The notes below the pieces were generated by a model that was not told the DNA's origin, made no database searches, and saw only the letters and a list, made by a program, of their open reading frames with translations. From contig JAEVZQ010000416.1 of the NCBI GenBank assembly GCA_023392135.1, forward strand, positions 1-10,048: a stretch of DNA of 10,048 bases. Reading direction: 5' to 3'. The DNA comes from Pseudomonadota bacterium. Its GTDB lineage: Bacteria; Pseudomonadota; Alphaproteobacteria; Rhizobiales; Hyphomicrobiaceae. The translations under genes were made by a program, and so were the position numbers. Of this stretch, positions 1-8,047 are shown piece by piece (within the stretch, counting starts at the first letter, position 1; each line of letters begins with the position of its first letter).

Positions 1-638
1 AAGCAGCGCCGGTCGGCCGGCTCCAGCCGGCGGCGCAGATCGTCCCAGCCCTGGATGGCGTGCACGGCCTCGTAGGCGATGATCTTCTCCAGGATCGCCG
101 CCGGTGTCTGCCAGTCGATCCGGCGCAGCACCAGGAAACCCCTGTTGAACCAGGAATAGAGCAGGTGCCGCAGATCCGTGTCGACGATTGAAAGCGCGGG
201 ATCACCCGCGAGCAGCTTCAGCAGGTCACTCCGCATCGCGACGATCTTGCCGGTCGCGCCCGGAGCCAGATTGAGCCTGCGGAAGAACTCCTGACGCGGG
301 CTTTCCACGGCAGCCTGCAACCGTGTCAGCGCCTCCGGCGAAGGTTGCTCCAGATAGGCCGAGGCGGCCTCCTGAACATCCTCCTCTCGGGGTTGCAGTG
401 AGTGAGCGAGGAATTGGAAGAACGCAAGCTTCTGCTCGCTGGACATCCCACGATAAAGCGCCAGGACCTGATCCGCGATGGCCACGCCCGATGCCTCGCC
501 GCGCACCGACACGAGCGCCTCGGCAAGTTCGGCGATGTCCTCGCTGGCGTTCCAGCTTCGACCCGACCACTGCAGAAGCTGCCGTCCCTGCTCGGCAACC
601 GTAGTGAGCAGCTCCTGCAGAAACGAAACGTTCGCCAC
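1..638 (-). CDS. Malonyl-CoA decarboxylase, N-terminal half (partial, runs off left edge)
   Basis: Malonyl-CoA decarboxylase (EC 4.1.1.9) converts malonyl-CoA to acetyl-CoA and CO2; the rhizobial member is MatA. The frame stays open for 212 codons to the window edge. It shows the helical N-terminal domain (about residues 1-155, with VRGEASGVAIA at 46-56 and LAPGATGKIVAMR at 124-136) and then the start of the catalytic GNAT-like domain (LRHLLYSWFNRGFLVLRRID at 156-175, LEKIIAYEAVHAI at 183-195, WDDLRRRLEPADRRC at 198-212). The catalytic His/Ser region of the family lies further on, outside the window. I chose GTG at 638: a GAGAGG ribosome site sits just upstream, an in-frame TAG lies further up and no ATG lies between. 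The gene is divergent from the hydrolase at 743. No matB or matC neighbour is visible in the window. The family call is firm; the coding frame was read directly from the complement. Confidence 0.92.
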   Translation of the reverse strand, partial: MANVSFLQELLTTVAEQGRQLLQWSGRSWNASEDIAELAEALVSVRGEASGVAIADQVLALYRGMSSEQKLAFFQFLAHSLQPREEDVQEAASAYLEQPSPEALTRLQAAVESPRQEFFRRLNLAPGATGKIVAMRSDLLKLLAGDPALSIVDTDLRHLLYSWFNRGFLVLRRIDWQTPAAILEKIIAYEAVHAIQGWDDLRRRLEPADRRC

Positions 639-742
639 GACCGATCCTCTCCCGCTGCTGACGTGCCTGGCGGCTTGCCACTCGACGGGCAGAGCCAAGC
701 ACGGCTATCTAGTCCAGATAACAACGGTTCAAAGGAAACGCC
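639..742. promoter_or_regulatory. Divergent intergenic region with a candidate operator
   Basis: This 104-bp gap separates two genes that start in opposite directions, so it must hold both promoters unless one gene lacks its own. It contains a perfect inverted repeat at 706-720: arms TATCT and AGATA around a 5-base centre. The same site reads as ATC-N7-GAT, which fits the T-N11-A form of LysR-type regulator boxes. The plus-strand gene has a good ribosome site (AAAGGAAA, 731-738). On the minus strand TTGAAC (732-727) followed after 15 bases by TAGATA (711-706) is a weak promoter candidate that would overlap the palindrome. No regulator gene lies beside it in the window. Confidence 0.4.
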
Positions 743-1546
743 ATGACAGATGCCGAGACCTACGAAATTCTGGCTCTCAAGTACGGCACGCATGCGAACC
801 GCTTTCGCGCCGACAATTTCCTCATGGCAGACGACCACGCAAGTCCGCAGCCGATCGACTACTTCGTTTGGGTGATCCGCAACGAGCACCGGACCATCCT
901 GGTCGATACCGGATTCACCAAGGCGGAAGCAAGCGAGCGCGGCCGTGTTCTCGACCGCGAGCCCCGGGAGGCGCTCGCGCTGCTCGGCATCGAGGCCGAG
1001 GCGATCGAAACGGCCATCATCTCGCACCTGCATTTCGACCACGCCGGCACGCTGGGCCACTACCCGGCCGCCCGCCTTCATCTGCAGGAAGCCGAGATGG
1101 CCTACGCTACGGGCCGCTGCATGTGCGACGAGATCCTGCGCCGGCCGTTCAATGTCGATCACGTTTGCCAGATGGTGCGGAGGGTATACTCGGGCCGCGT
1201 CCATTTCCACGACGGCGAGGCGGAAATTGCACCGGGCATCACGGTGCACCCCGTTTCCGGGCACAGCAAGGGCCTGCAGTGCATCCGTGTCCGGACGGGC
1301 TCGGGCTGGGTCGTCCTGGCGGCCGATGCCTCGCATCTGTACGAGAACTTCGAGCAGCGCCGTCCCTTCCCGATCGTCGTCGATGTGGAGGCAACACTCA
1401 GGTCATACGAGAAGCTGGAGGCGCTTGCGACCTCACGGCGGCACATCATCCCCGGTCATGACCCGCTGGTGCTGAAGCGCTATCCGGCGCTCGACGATCG
1501 CACCGAGGGCATCGTCCATCGGCTCGATCTGCCACGCATCGATTGA
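743..1546 (+). CDS. Metallo-beta-lactamase-fold hydrolase, N-acyl-homoserine-lactonase-like
   Basis: A 267-residue zinc hydrolase of the metallo-beta-lactamase fold, closest in layout to N-acyl-homoserine lactonases (AiiA/AttM type), which open lactone rings. The metal ligands are visible: HLHFDH at 95-100 (His95, His97, Asp99, His100), His174 in GHSKG, Asp195 in AADAS and His239 in PGHD. Length is in the usual range for the lactonase group (about 250-280). There is no signal peptide, so it is probably cytoplasmic. In AiiA a tyrosine follows the bridging aspartate by three residues (DASY); here that place is His198, with Tyr200 nearby, so true AHL lactonase activity is not assured. ATG at 743 follows AAAGGAAA at good spacing. 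It is divergent from malonyl-CoA decarboxylase and convergent with the acyl-CoA synthetase, 15 bases end to end. The fold is certain; the substrate is not and may be a lactone of the neighbouring catabolic route. Confidence 0.85.
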   Translation: MTDAETYEILALKYGTHANRFRADNFLMADDHASPQPIDYFVWVIRNEHRTILVDTGFTKAEASERGRVLDREPREALALLGIEAEAIETAIISHLHFDHAGTLGHYPAARLHLQEAEMAYATGRCMCDEILRRPFNVDHVCQMVRRVYSGRVHFHDGEAEIAPGITVHPVSGHSKGLQCIRVRTGSGWVVLAADASHLYENFEQRRPFPIVVDVEATLRSYEKLEALATSRRHIIPGHDPLVLKRYPALDDRTEGIVHRLDLPRID

Positions 1547-1561
1547 GGCCTTCCGGGGCTG

Positions 1562-3193
1562 CTATCCCTCGGCCTTGTCCATGGCCCGCAGATCCACGCG
1601 GCGGATCTTACCCGTCACTGTCATCGGCATCTCGTCGATGAAGCGGATGCGGCGGGGGTACTCGTGAGCGGCGAGGCGCTCGCGGACGAAGGACTGAATT
1701 TCGGCTATCAGCTCGTTCGAGGGCTGAACGCCCGGCGCAGGCACCACGAAGGCGACGACGATCTCGCCGCGAACCGGATCGGAAGCGCCCACCACGCCCG
1801 CCAGGGCGACGGCCGGATGCTTCTGCAGGCATTCCTCGACCTCGCCCGGACCGATACGGTAACCGGCCGAGTTGATGATGTCGTCGTCGCGGCCCTCGAA
1901 CCAGAAGTAGCCCTCTGCGTCCTTGCGCGCGACATCGCCCAGCAGGCACCAGTCGCCGCGAAATTTGTCGCGGGTGGCCTCCGGGCGCCGCCAGTATTCG
2001 AGGAACATCACCGGATCAGGCCGCTTCACGGCGACCATGCCGGTCTGGCCCGGCGGCAGGACATTGCCCTGCTCGTCGACGATTTCGACGATATGACCCG
2101 GGATCGCGCGACCCATCGAGCCTGCGCGCACCGGGAAGAGGCGGCCGGAGTTGCCAACGACGAGGTTGACCTCCGTCTGGCCGAAGAACTCGTTGGGCGT
2201 TAGACCGAATGTCTCCTGACCCCAGGCGATCATGTCCTCGCCGAGTTTCTCGCCGCCGGTGCCGATCGAACGCACGTCGTAGCCAAAGCGCGCGCGGGGC
2301 TCCGGAACCTGCCGCATCAGCCGCAGCGCAGTCGGCGGCATGAAGACGTTGCGCACGCTGTGGCGCGCCATGAACGCAAACGCCCACTCGGGATCGAACT
2401 TTGCCCGCGCCGAGCCGACCACTGCAACGCCACAATAGAGCGATGGCAGGAGCACATCGAGAAGGCCACCAGCCCAGGCCCAATCGGCCGGTGTCCAGAA
2501 GCGATCGCCCGGCTTCGGAAACATATCCTGCGGCAGCATCACTCCGGGCAGATGCCCGAGCAGAACACGGCCAGCGTGGAGGACCCCCTTCGGATTGCCG
2601 GTCGTACCGGAAGTGTACATCAGGATCGCCGGAGCATCCGGCCCCGTATCCGCGGCCCGCACGCCATCCGACGCGCGCTCGATGAGATCCCAGAACCGTT
2701 GCGCCCGGCTGCCCGCGCGATCTCCGACCGAAATAACGTGCTCCAGCGACTCTATGCCGGCGATCGCAGCCTCCAGTCGCTCCAGCCCGCCGGACGTGCT
2801 GATGAGCACGCGGGCGCCGCTGTCCCGCAAACGATAGTCGATGGCGTCCGGCCCGAACAGATTGAACATCGGCAACGAAATGCCACCGAGCTTCTGCACG
2901 GCGACGTGGCTGATCAGGCTTTCAGGGCATTGCGGCAGGTGAATGCCGACGATGGTGCCAGGCCCTATGCCCAGATGAGCGAGCGCATTCGCAAAACGGT
3001 TTGCCGCCTGCTCGACCTCGCTGAAGCTCCACACCCGCACGCTGCCGTCGGCCTGCTCGTAGATCAGTGCGGGAGCTTCCGGCGATGTCCGCGCGTACCG
3101 GCTGCATACGGCCTCGCCAATATTGAACCGGGGCGGAATCTCCCAACGGAACGTGCCGTAGACCTCATCGTAGCTCGTGCCGGCGAGGTACAT
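1562..3193 (-). CDS. AMP-forming acyl-CoA synthetase (ACSM/medium-chain-like)
   Basis: This ANL-superfamily enzyme activates a carboxylic acid with ATP to an acyl-adenylate and then a CoA thioester. At 543 residues it has normal full length. Motifs in order: the P-loop YTSGTTGNPKG at 193-203, GTGGEKL at 311-317, FFGQTE at 336-341, GD at 419-420 (ribose-binding aspartate), the hinge and C-domain motif GRDDDIINSAGYRIGPGEVE at 434-453, and TGKIRR at 527-532 with the acylation-target/catalytic lysine Lys529. The N-terminal stretch (WEIPPRFNIGEAVCSRYA) resembles the ACSM/medium-chain and acetyl/butyryl-CoA ligase branch more than long-chain FadD. ATG at 3193 is preceded by AGGGG at 3203-3199, in the 12-base gap after the ABM gene, so it is the last gene of the four-gene unit. 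The exact acid cannot be told from sequence; malonate, short branched acids or a pathway intermediate are all possible. Confidence 0.9.
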   Translation of the reverse strand: MYLAGTSYDEVYGTFRWEIPPRFNIGEAVCSRYARTSPEAPALIYEQADGSVRVWSFSEVEQAANRFANALAHLGIGPGTIVGIHLPQCPESLISHVAVQKLGGISLPMFNLFGPDAIDYRLRDSGARVLISTSGGLERLEAAIAGIESLEHVISVGDRAGSRAQRFWDLIERASDGVRAADTGPDAPAILMYTSGTTGNPKGVLHAGRVLLGHLPGVMLPQDMFPKPGDRFWTPADWAWAGGLLDVLLPSLYCGVAVVGSARAKFDPEWAFAFMARHSVRNVFMPPTALRLMRQVPEPRARFGYDVRSIGTGGEKLGEDMIAWGQETFGLTPNEFFGQTEVNLVVGNSGRLFPVRAGSMGRAIPGHIVEIVDEQGNVLPPGQTGMVAVKRPDPVMFLEYWRRPEATRDKFRGDWCLLGDVARKDAEGYFWFEGRDDDIINSAGYRIGPGEVEECLQKHPAVALAGVVGASDPVRGEIVVAFVVPAPGVQPSNELIAEIQSFVRERLAAHEYPRRIRFIDEMPMTVTGKIRRVDLRAMDKAEG

Positions 3194-3205
3194 TCCCGCC
3201 CCTGT

Positions 3206-3508
3206 TCAGGCCTGACCGTGCCCGGAAATCAGCTCGTAGGTGAGTACGCGCTTGGAGGCGGTCATCGGCGTGACGGTGTCATTGAACGTCTTGAAGTACG
3301 GCGTCTCGCAGTGAAGCTTGAACGCAGCCTCGTCGTCGTAAACCTCGTACAGGAAAAAGGTATTTGGATCGAGCGGGTCCTCGGACACGTCGAATTGTCG
3401 GCAGCCTGGCTCGTTTTCGAGGCTGTTATGGGCCTGCTGGAGCAACGCAGCGCGGAACGCAGCCGTGTGCTCTTTCCGCGCCTCGAAGAAGACGGCGACG
3501 ACGTACAT
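3206..3508 (-). CDS. Small ABM-fold protein, putative quinol monooxygenase (YgiN/LsrG-like)
   Basis: A 100-residue protein of the antibiotic-biosynthesis-monooxygenase (ABM) dimeric alpha/beta-barrel family. The pattern is clear: the first strand MYVVAVFFEARKEH, a helix with FRAALLQQAHNSL, EPGCRQFDVSED at 33-44, FFLYEVYDDEAAFKLHCETP at 51-70 and a final strand near residues 87-94. Members are cofactor-free oxygenases, isomerases or stress proteins acting on quinols or small metabolites, so the family gives only a loose hint of role. The start is well fixed: AGGAGG (3523-3518) lies 9 bases before ATG, the strongest ribosome site in the operon. It lies 47 bases after the lyase gene and 12 before the acyl-CoA synthetase, so it is probably co-transcribed and may act on an intermediate of the same route. 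Family placement is sure, reaction unknown. Confidence 0.85.
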   Translation of the reverse strand: MYVVAVFFEARKEHTAAFRAALLQQAHNSLENEPGCRQFDVSEDPLDPNTFFLYEVYDDEAAFKLHCETPYFKTFNDTVTPMTASKRVLTYELISGHGQA

Positions 3509-3555
3509 CGAATACTCCCTCCTAGTGTGATTCAGATCGAGTTGCCAGCCGCGAA

Positions 3556-4494
3556 CTAGGCCGCAACGCCATGGGAATTCGCGCCGAACCCCGACAGCGC
3601 GCGCTTGCGCGAGACGGTCCGGATGCGTCCGCCCGCCTGCGCCGGGGCGACAGCCTGCGTCAGGTCGGCCGCTTCGAGCAGCTTGGCAAAGTCGATGCCC
3701 GTCGAGATGCCCATGTGCTCGAAGGCAAACACCAGATCCTCCGTCGCCGTGTTGCCCGTTGCGCCCGGAGCGAACGGGCAGCCGCCGAGCCCCGCCGCGG
3801 CGCCGTCGATGATCCGTACGCCCGCCTCGTAGGCGGCAATCGCGTTGGCAATGCCAAGATTGTAGGTGTCATGCCCGTGGAAACAGAGCTCCACCTTGTC
3901 GCTTGCATAGTCACGCGCAAGGATCGAGAACAGCTCGCGCACGTGGTTCGGCGCCGCCCGGCCGGTCGTGTCGGCGATGCCGATCTCGACCTCCGGCACG
4001 ATCCGCAACAGCCGTTCGACGCAGGCGATGACGCGCGATTCCGGCGTGCGACCCTCGAACGGGCAGTCGAAGCTCGTGGCGAAGCTGAAGCGCAGGCGCA
4101 CGCCTTCGCCCAGCTCGGCCCAGGCCTGCTCGAAATCGGCGAAGCTTTGATCGACGGACCGACGGACGTTGGATTGATTGTGGCTCTCGCTGACCGACAG
4201 CACCCAGCCGACCTCGCGCAGACCCGCAGCCTTGGCGAGCTCCAGCCCCTTGCGGTTCGGCACCAGCACGTGCACGCGCATGCTCTCCGGCAGCCGTGCC
4301 CGCTGCAACACTTCGCTCGTGTCGACGAGCTGCGGAATGGCCTTCGGACTGACGAAAGAGCCAATCTCCATGCGCGGGACGCCGGTTGCCGCCAGCGCCT
4401 CGACGATGTGGATCTTCGTCTCCGTTGGGATGAACTCCTTGACGGCCTGGAAGCCGTCGCGCGGCGCGACCTCGACGATGGTGACTGCGCTCAT
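3556..4494 (-). CDS. Hydroxymethylglutaryl-CoA lyase-like enzyme
   Basis: A 312-residue TIM-barrel enzyme of the HMG-CoA lyase branch of the DRE-TIM family. It splits a 3-hydroxy-3-methyl acyl-CoA, in the known case HMG-CoA to acetyl-CoA and acetoacetate. Key residues are in place: Arg12-Asp13 in VAPRDGFQ, Glu43, Asp175 in IADTTG, the metal-binding HGHD (His206, His208), and the signature GGCPFAPGATGNTATEDL at 237-254 with Cys239 and Asn248. They match human Arg41, Asp42, Glu72, His233, His235, Cys266 and Asn275 with nearly constant offset. The usual PRDGLQ is PRDGFQ here. The ATG at 4494 overlaps the CoA-transferase stop as ATGA, with AGGGG upstream, so translation is probably coupled. Pairing with a family III CoA-transferase suggests the substrate is made in situ from a free acid. 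HMG-CoA is the best guess; citramalyl-CoA or other branched hydroxyacyl-CoAs remain possible. Confidence 0.9.
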   Translation of the reverse strand: MSAVTIVEVAPRDGFQAVKEFIPTETKIHIVEALAATGVPRMEIGSFVSPKAIPQLVDTSEVLQRARLPESMRVHVLVPNRKGLELAKAAGLREVGWVLSVSESHNQSNVRRSVDQSFADFEQAWAELGEGVRLRFSFATSFDCPFEGRTPESRVIACVERLLRIVPEVEIGIADTTGRAAPNHVRELFSILARDYASDKVELCFHGHDTYNLGIANAIAAYEAGVRIIDGAAAGLGGCPFAPGATGNTATEDLVFAFEHMGISTGIDFAKLLEAADLTQAVAPAQAGGRIRTVSRKRALSGFGANSHGVAA

Positions 4495-5714
4495 AGGATC
4501 CCCTTTTCTTTCAACTGCGCCACTCTGGACGGAGAATAGCCCAGCAGCTGCTCATAGACTTGCGCGTTGTGGTGGCCAATCTCCGGGCCGGTCCAGCGGA
4601 TCTGCGCGTCGCGGTCGAGGCCCTCGACCACTGGCACGACGCCTGGATGCAGCAAGGCCCCGTGCAGCGGATCCTCGACGCTCGTGACCATGCGCCGGGC
4701 CTTGAACTGGGCATCATCGGCCACGTCGGCAATGGTATAGATCTTGGTCGCCGGGATGTTGGCAGCCTCCAGCCGCTCGAGGGCAACGTCGCTCGACAGC
4801 GCGCGCGTCCATTCAGAAATCATGGTATCGAGCTCCGCGACGTGCTCGACACGACCGCCATTGTCCTTGAAGCGAGGATCGGCCGCCACGTCGGGCCGGT
4901 CGATCACGCGGCACAGCGCAGCGAACAGAGGATCGGAGTTGGCAGCGATCAGCAGCCAGGTGCCGTCGGCGCAGGGATACGCGTTGCTTGGGGCCGCCGT
5001 GTTGATGGCCGAGCCCATGGGCTCCCGGATCTTCCCTGTGAGCCCATATTCGGGCAGCGCGCCTTCGAGCAGCGTCAGCACCGCTTCGCCCAGCGCCACG
5101 TCTATGACGCGTGCCTCCTTGGCCCCGGAGGTGCGCTGGTCGAGCACGGCGGCCAGCGCTCCGATGGCGCCGTAAAGACCGGCGACGCTATCACCGAGAC
5201 TGACGCCGGCGCGCGGCGGCGGCAGATCGGTAACATCTTTCGGATAGCCGCCGATGTAGCGTAGTCCACCCTTGGCCTCGCCGATCACACCGAACCCGGA
5301 CTTGTGCGCATCCGGCCCGGTCTGGCCATAGCCGGAAATCCGGATCAGGACGATGCCGGGCCGTGCATCCGCGAGCTGCTGCGGGCCGAGCCCCCACTTC
5401 TCGAGCTGGCCGGGGCGGAAGTTCTCAACGACCACGTCGCATTTCCGGACGAGGTCCAGCACGATCTCTCGACCCTCGGGCTTGCGCACGTCGAGCGTGA
5501 TGCAACGCTTGTTGCGCCCGTGCACGCTCCACCAGATCGAGCGTCCGCTGGCTAGCATCCCCCAGCCGCGCACCGGGTCGCCGCCGGGCGGCTCCAGCTT
5601 GATGACGTCGGCGCCGAGGTCGGCAAGGGCGCGCGTACAGAACGGTGCCGCGATGAAGTGACCAAGCTCGACAACGCGTAGGCTTCTGAGTAGTGGCTGA
5701 ATGGCGTCGGACAC
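4491..5714 (-). CDS. Family III CoA-transferase (CaiB/BaiF)
   Basis: This enzyme moves CoA from a donor thioester to a free acid through an aspartyl-CoA intermediate. It has 407 residues, the normal size. Numbering from the GTG at 5714: LRVVELGHFIAAP at 12-24, LGADVIKLEPPGGDPVRGWG at 33-52, the CoA-binding region GRNKRCITLDV at 66-76, VVENFRPG at 95-102, SGYGQTGP at 127-134, and the catalytic Asp175 in SLGDS, which aligns with Asp169 of formyl-CoA transferase. The frame stays open to a TTG at 5786, but no ribosome site precedes it. GTG at 5714 has AGGAG (5727-5723) at 8-base spacing and gives the family's usual N-terminus. Its stop overlaps the lyase start, making it the first gene of the operon. 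Mammalian SUGCT, of the same family, uses glutarate and hydroxymethylglutarate, which fits the lyase next door. Substrate is inferred, family is firm. Confidence 0.9.
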   Translation of the reverse strand: MSDAIQPLLRSLRVVELGHFIAAPFCTRALADLGADVIKLEPPGGDPVRGWGMLASGRSIWWSVHGRNKRCITLDVRKPEGREIVLDLVRKCDVVVENFRPGQLEKWGLGPQQLADARPGIVLIRISGYGQTGPDAHKSGFGVIGEAKGGLRYIGGYPKDVTDLPPPRAGVSLGDSVAGLYGAIGALAAVLDQRTSGAKEARVIDVALGEAVLTLLEGALPEYGLTGKIREPMGSAINTAAPSNAYPCADGTWLLIAANSDPLFAALCRVIDRPDVAADPRFKDNGGRVEHVAELDTMISEWTRALSSDVALERLEAANIPATKIYTIADVADDAQFKARRMVTSVEDPLHGALLHPGVVPVVEGLDRDAQIRWTGPEIGHHNAQVYEQLLGYSPSRVAQLKEKGIL

Positions 5715-5759
5715 CGGCGGCGCTCCTATCACCCGTCGGACTGGCCCAGGCGCTGACGG

Positions 5760-5818
5760 GGAATAATCTGTGCCACTAATAGTCAATCGTCAGGCCGCTT
5801 GCCAGTTATTCAGGCCGC
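5760..5818 (-). promoter_or_regulatory. Candidate promoter and tandem operator upstream of the CoA-transferase operon
   Basis: Reading on the minus strand, two identical 9-base copies of GCGGCCTGA lie at 5818-5810 and 5798-5790, exactly 20 bp or about two helical turns apart. Just downstream come TTGACT (5786-5781) and TATTCC (5765-5760), spaced 15 bases, a weak -35/-10 pair that would put a transcript start some 40 bases before the GTG at 5714. Direct repeats ending beside a -35 are where activators often bind. The promoter call is weak; the repeats are plain in the sequence. Confidence 0.3.
5790..5818. repeat. 9-bp direct repeat pair, 20-bp period
   Basis: TCAGGCCGC occurs at 5790-5798 and again at 5810-5818 on the plus strand. 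Both copies are exact, are preceded by G or T and followed by T or C, and start 20 bases apart. The piece between them is less GC-rich (GCCAGTTAT inside). They lie in the non-coding gap upstream of the CoA-transferase operon. Confidence 0.6.
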
Positions 5819-5824
5819 CTCCTT

Positions 5825-5846
5825 CGAGGGCCTCCACAGCCCCTCG
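5825..5846. other. Hairpin downstream of the regulator remnant
   Basis: CGAGGG at 5825-5830 pairs with CCCTCG at 5841-5846 around a 10-base loop. It lies 24 bases after the stop of the truncated regulator on the minus strand. No T-run follows on either strand, so it is not a typical intrinsic terminator, though it might slow read-through into the CoA-transferase operon. Confidence 0.3.
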
Positions 5847-5869
5847 CGTCGATGACTCACGCCCGGCCG

Positions 5870-6301
5870 CTAAGGTATCGAGCTGAGCGCACGCAGTCTT
5901 TCCCCCGTTTCGGCGTCAGCGGGGAAGAATGCCTCGATCGCCAACTCCGCAAGCGTGACGTCGACCGGCGTCCCGAACACGGTGGTGGTGCTGAAGAGCG
6001 AAAGAATGCCGGCGTCACTCCGGAGTTGCATTGGCGTCACGACACCGTTCGGAGGCAAGTCGGCAACTGTGTCGCTGCTATTCGCTGGGTCAGGGAAGGA
6101 CGACAGCTCCCCGCAGAGATCGATCAGAGCCGGATCGGCGCCGCCATCGATCTGCTGGTGCAGCCGGGACAGGATGTGGCTGCGCCATTCCCGGTAGTTC
6201 AGGATCCGCGATCCGAGCCCCTGGGGGTGGAGGCTGAGGCGCAACACGTTGACGGGCGGTGTCAGGAGCTCCTCACTCGCACCTGCTATCAAACGCGCGA
6301 G
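5870..6301 (-). pseudogene. Truncated XRE-family regulator: MmyB-like ligand-binding domain only
   Basis: The open frame encodes about 140 residues that match the C-terminal ligand-binding (MmyB-like) part of XRE-type transcription regulators. Counting from the TTG at 6292: PPVNVLRLSLHPQGL at 12-26, NYREWRSHILSRL at 32-44, ADPALIDL at 52-59, and near the end SLFSTTTVFGTPVDVTLAEL at 98-117 followed by AIEAFFPADAET. Intact members carry an N-terminal helix-turn-helix of about 60 residues plus a linker before this. Here an in-frame TGA (6304-6302) lies directly upstream, gdhA ends only 126 bases beyond that frame start, and I find no HTH in any minus-strand frame of the gap. The first codon available is TTG with no good ribosome site. 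The likely reading is a 5'-deleted gene. A functional stand-alone sensor domain is a less likely alternative. It points the same way as, and lies next to, the CoA-transferase operon, which an intact copy may once have controlled. Confidence 0.7.
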
Positions 6302-6369
6302 TCACGGTGCAGGACGGTGTTGCAGGGGCCGGATCACGGTCTGGCAGCCCTTGCGCTCAGACTTCTCAG

Positions 6370-6413
6370 GCGGCTGAAGCCGCAGAGCAGGTGCGAGCTG
6401 GTTGCCCCCCAGC
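6370..6413 (-). terminator. Two hairpins downstream of gdhA (possible termination region)
   Basis: Just after the gdhA stop, the minus strand can form two stem-loops. One has arms GCTGG and CCAGC (6413-6409 and 6401-6397, GC-rich loop). The other has arms GCGGCT and AGCCGC (6383-6378 and 6375-6370), which could also fold as a 5-bp stem with a TTCA loop. Neither is followed by a T-run, so a classic intrinsic terminator is not shown; a transcript-end or stabilising role is inferred from position only. Confidence 0.3.
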
Positions 6414-6427
6414 CCGCTCCTCACACC

Positions 6428-8047
<1,620 letters not shown>

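Noticed and set aside
326..1336. A 336-codon minus-strand open frame opposite the hydrolase and overlapping malonyl-CoA decarboxylase.
   Set aside because: It conflicts with two clear genes and shows no domain; it would also occupy the divergent promoter region.
1545..1576. A possible two-way terminator hairpin between the convergent hydrolase and acyl-CoA synthetase genes (AGGCC with GGCCT, plus inner GGG/CCC).
   Set aside because: The stem is short and interrupted, overlaps the end of the synthetase coding region, and no T-run follows on either strand.
2360..3559. A 399-codon plus-strand open frame opposite the acyl-CoA synthetase and ABM genes.
   Set aside because: Composition is that of an antisense shadow with no family match; the minus-strand genes are fully supported.
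5192..5312. Apparent loss of a catalytic aspartate in the CoA-transferase, where a GFG motif stands in place of the GFD seen in some relatives.
   Set aside because: Aligning with formyl-CoA transferase shows that the catalytic Asp169 belongs to the later LGDS motif, which is intact here as Asp175. The GFG site is not the nucleophile.
5715..5786. A 24-residue N-terminal extension of the CoA-transferase starting at TTG 5786.
   Set aside because: No ribosome site precedes the TTG, the extra residues match no family region, and GTG 5714 has a good AGGAG at proper spacing.
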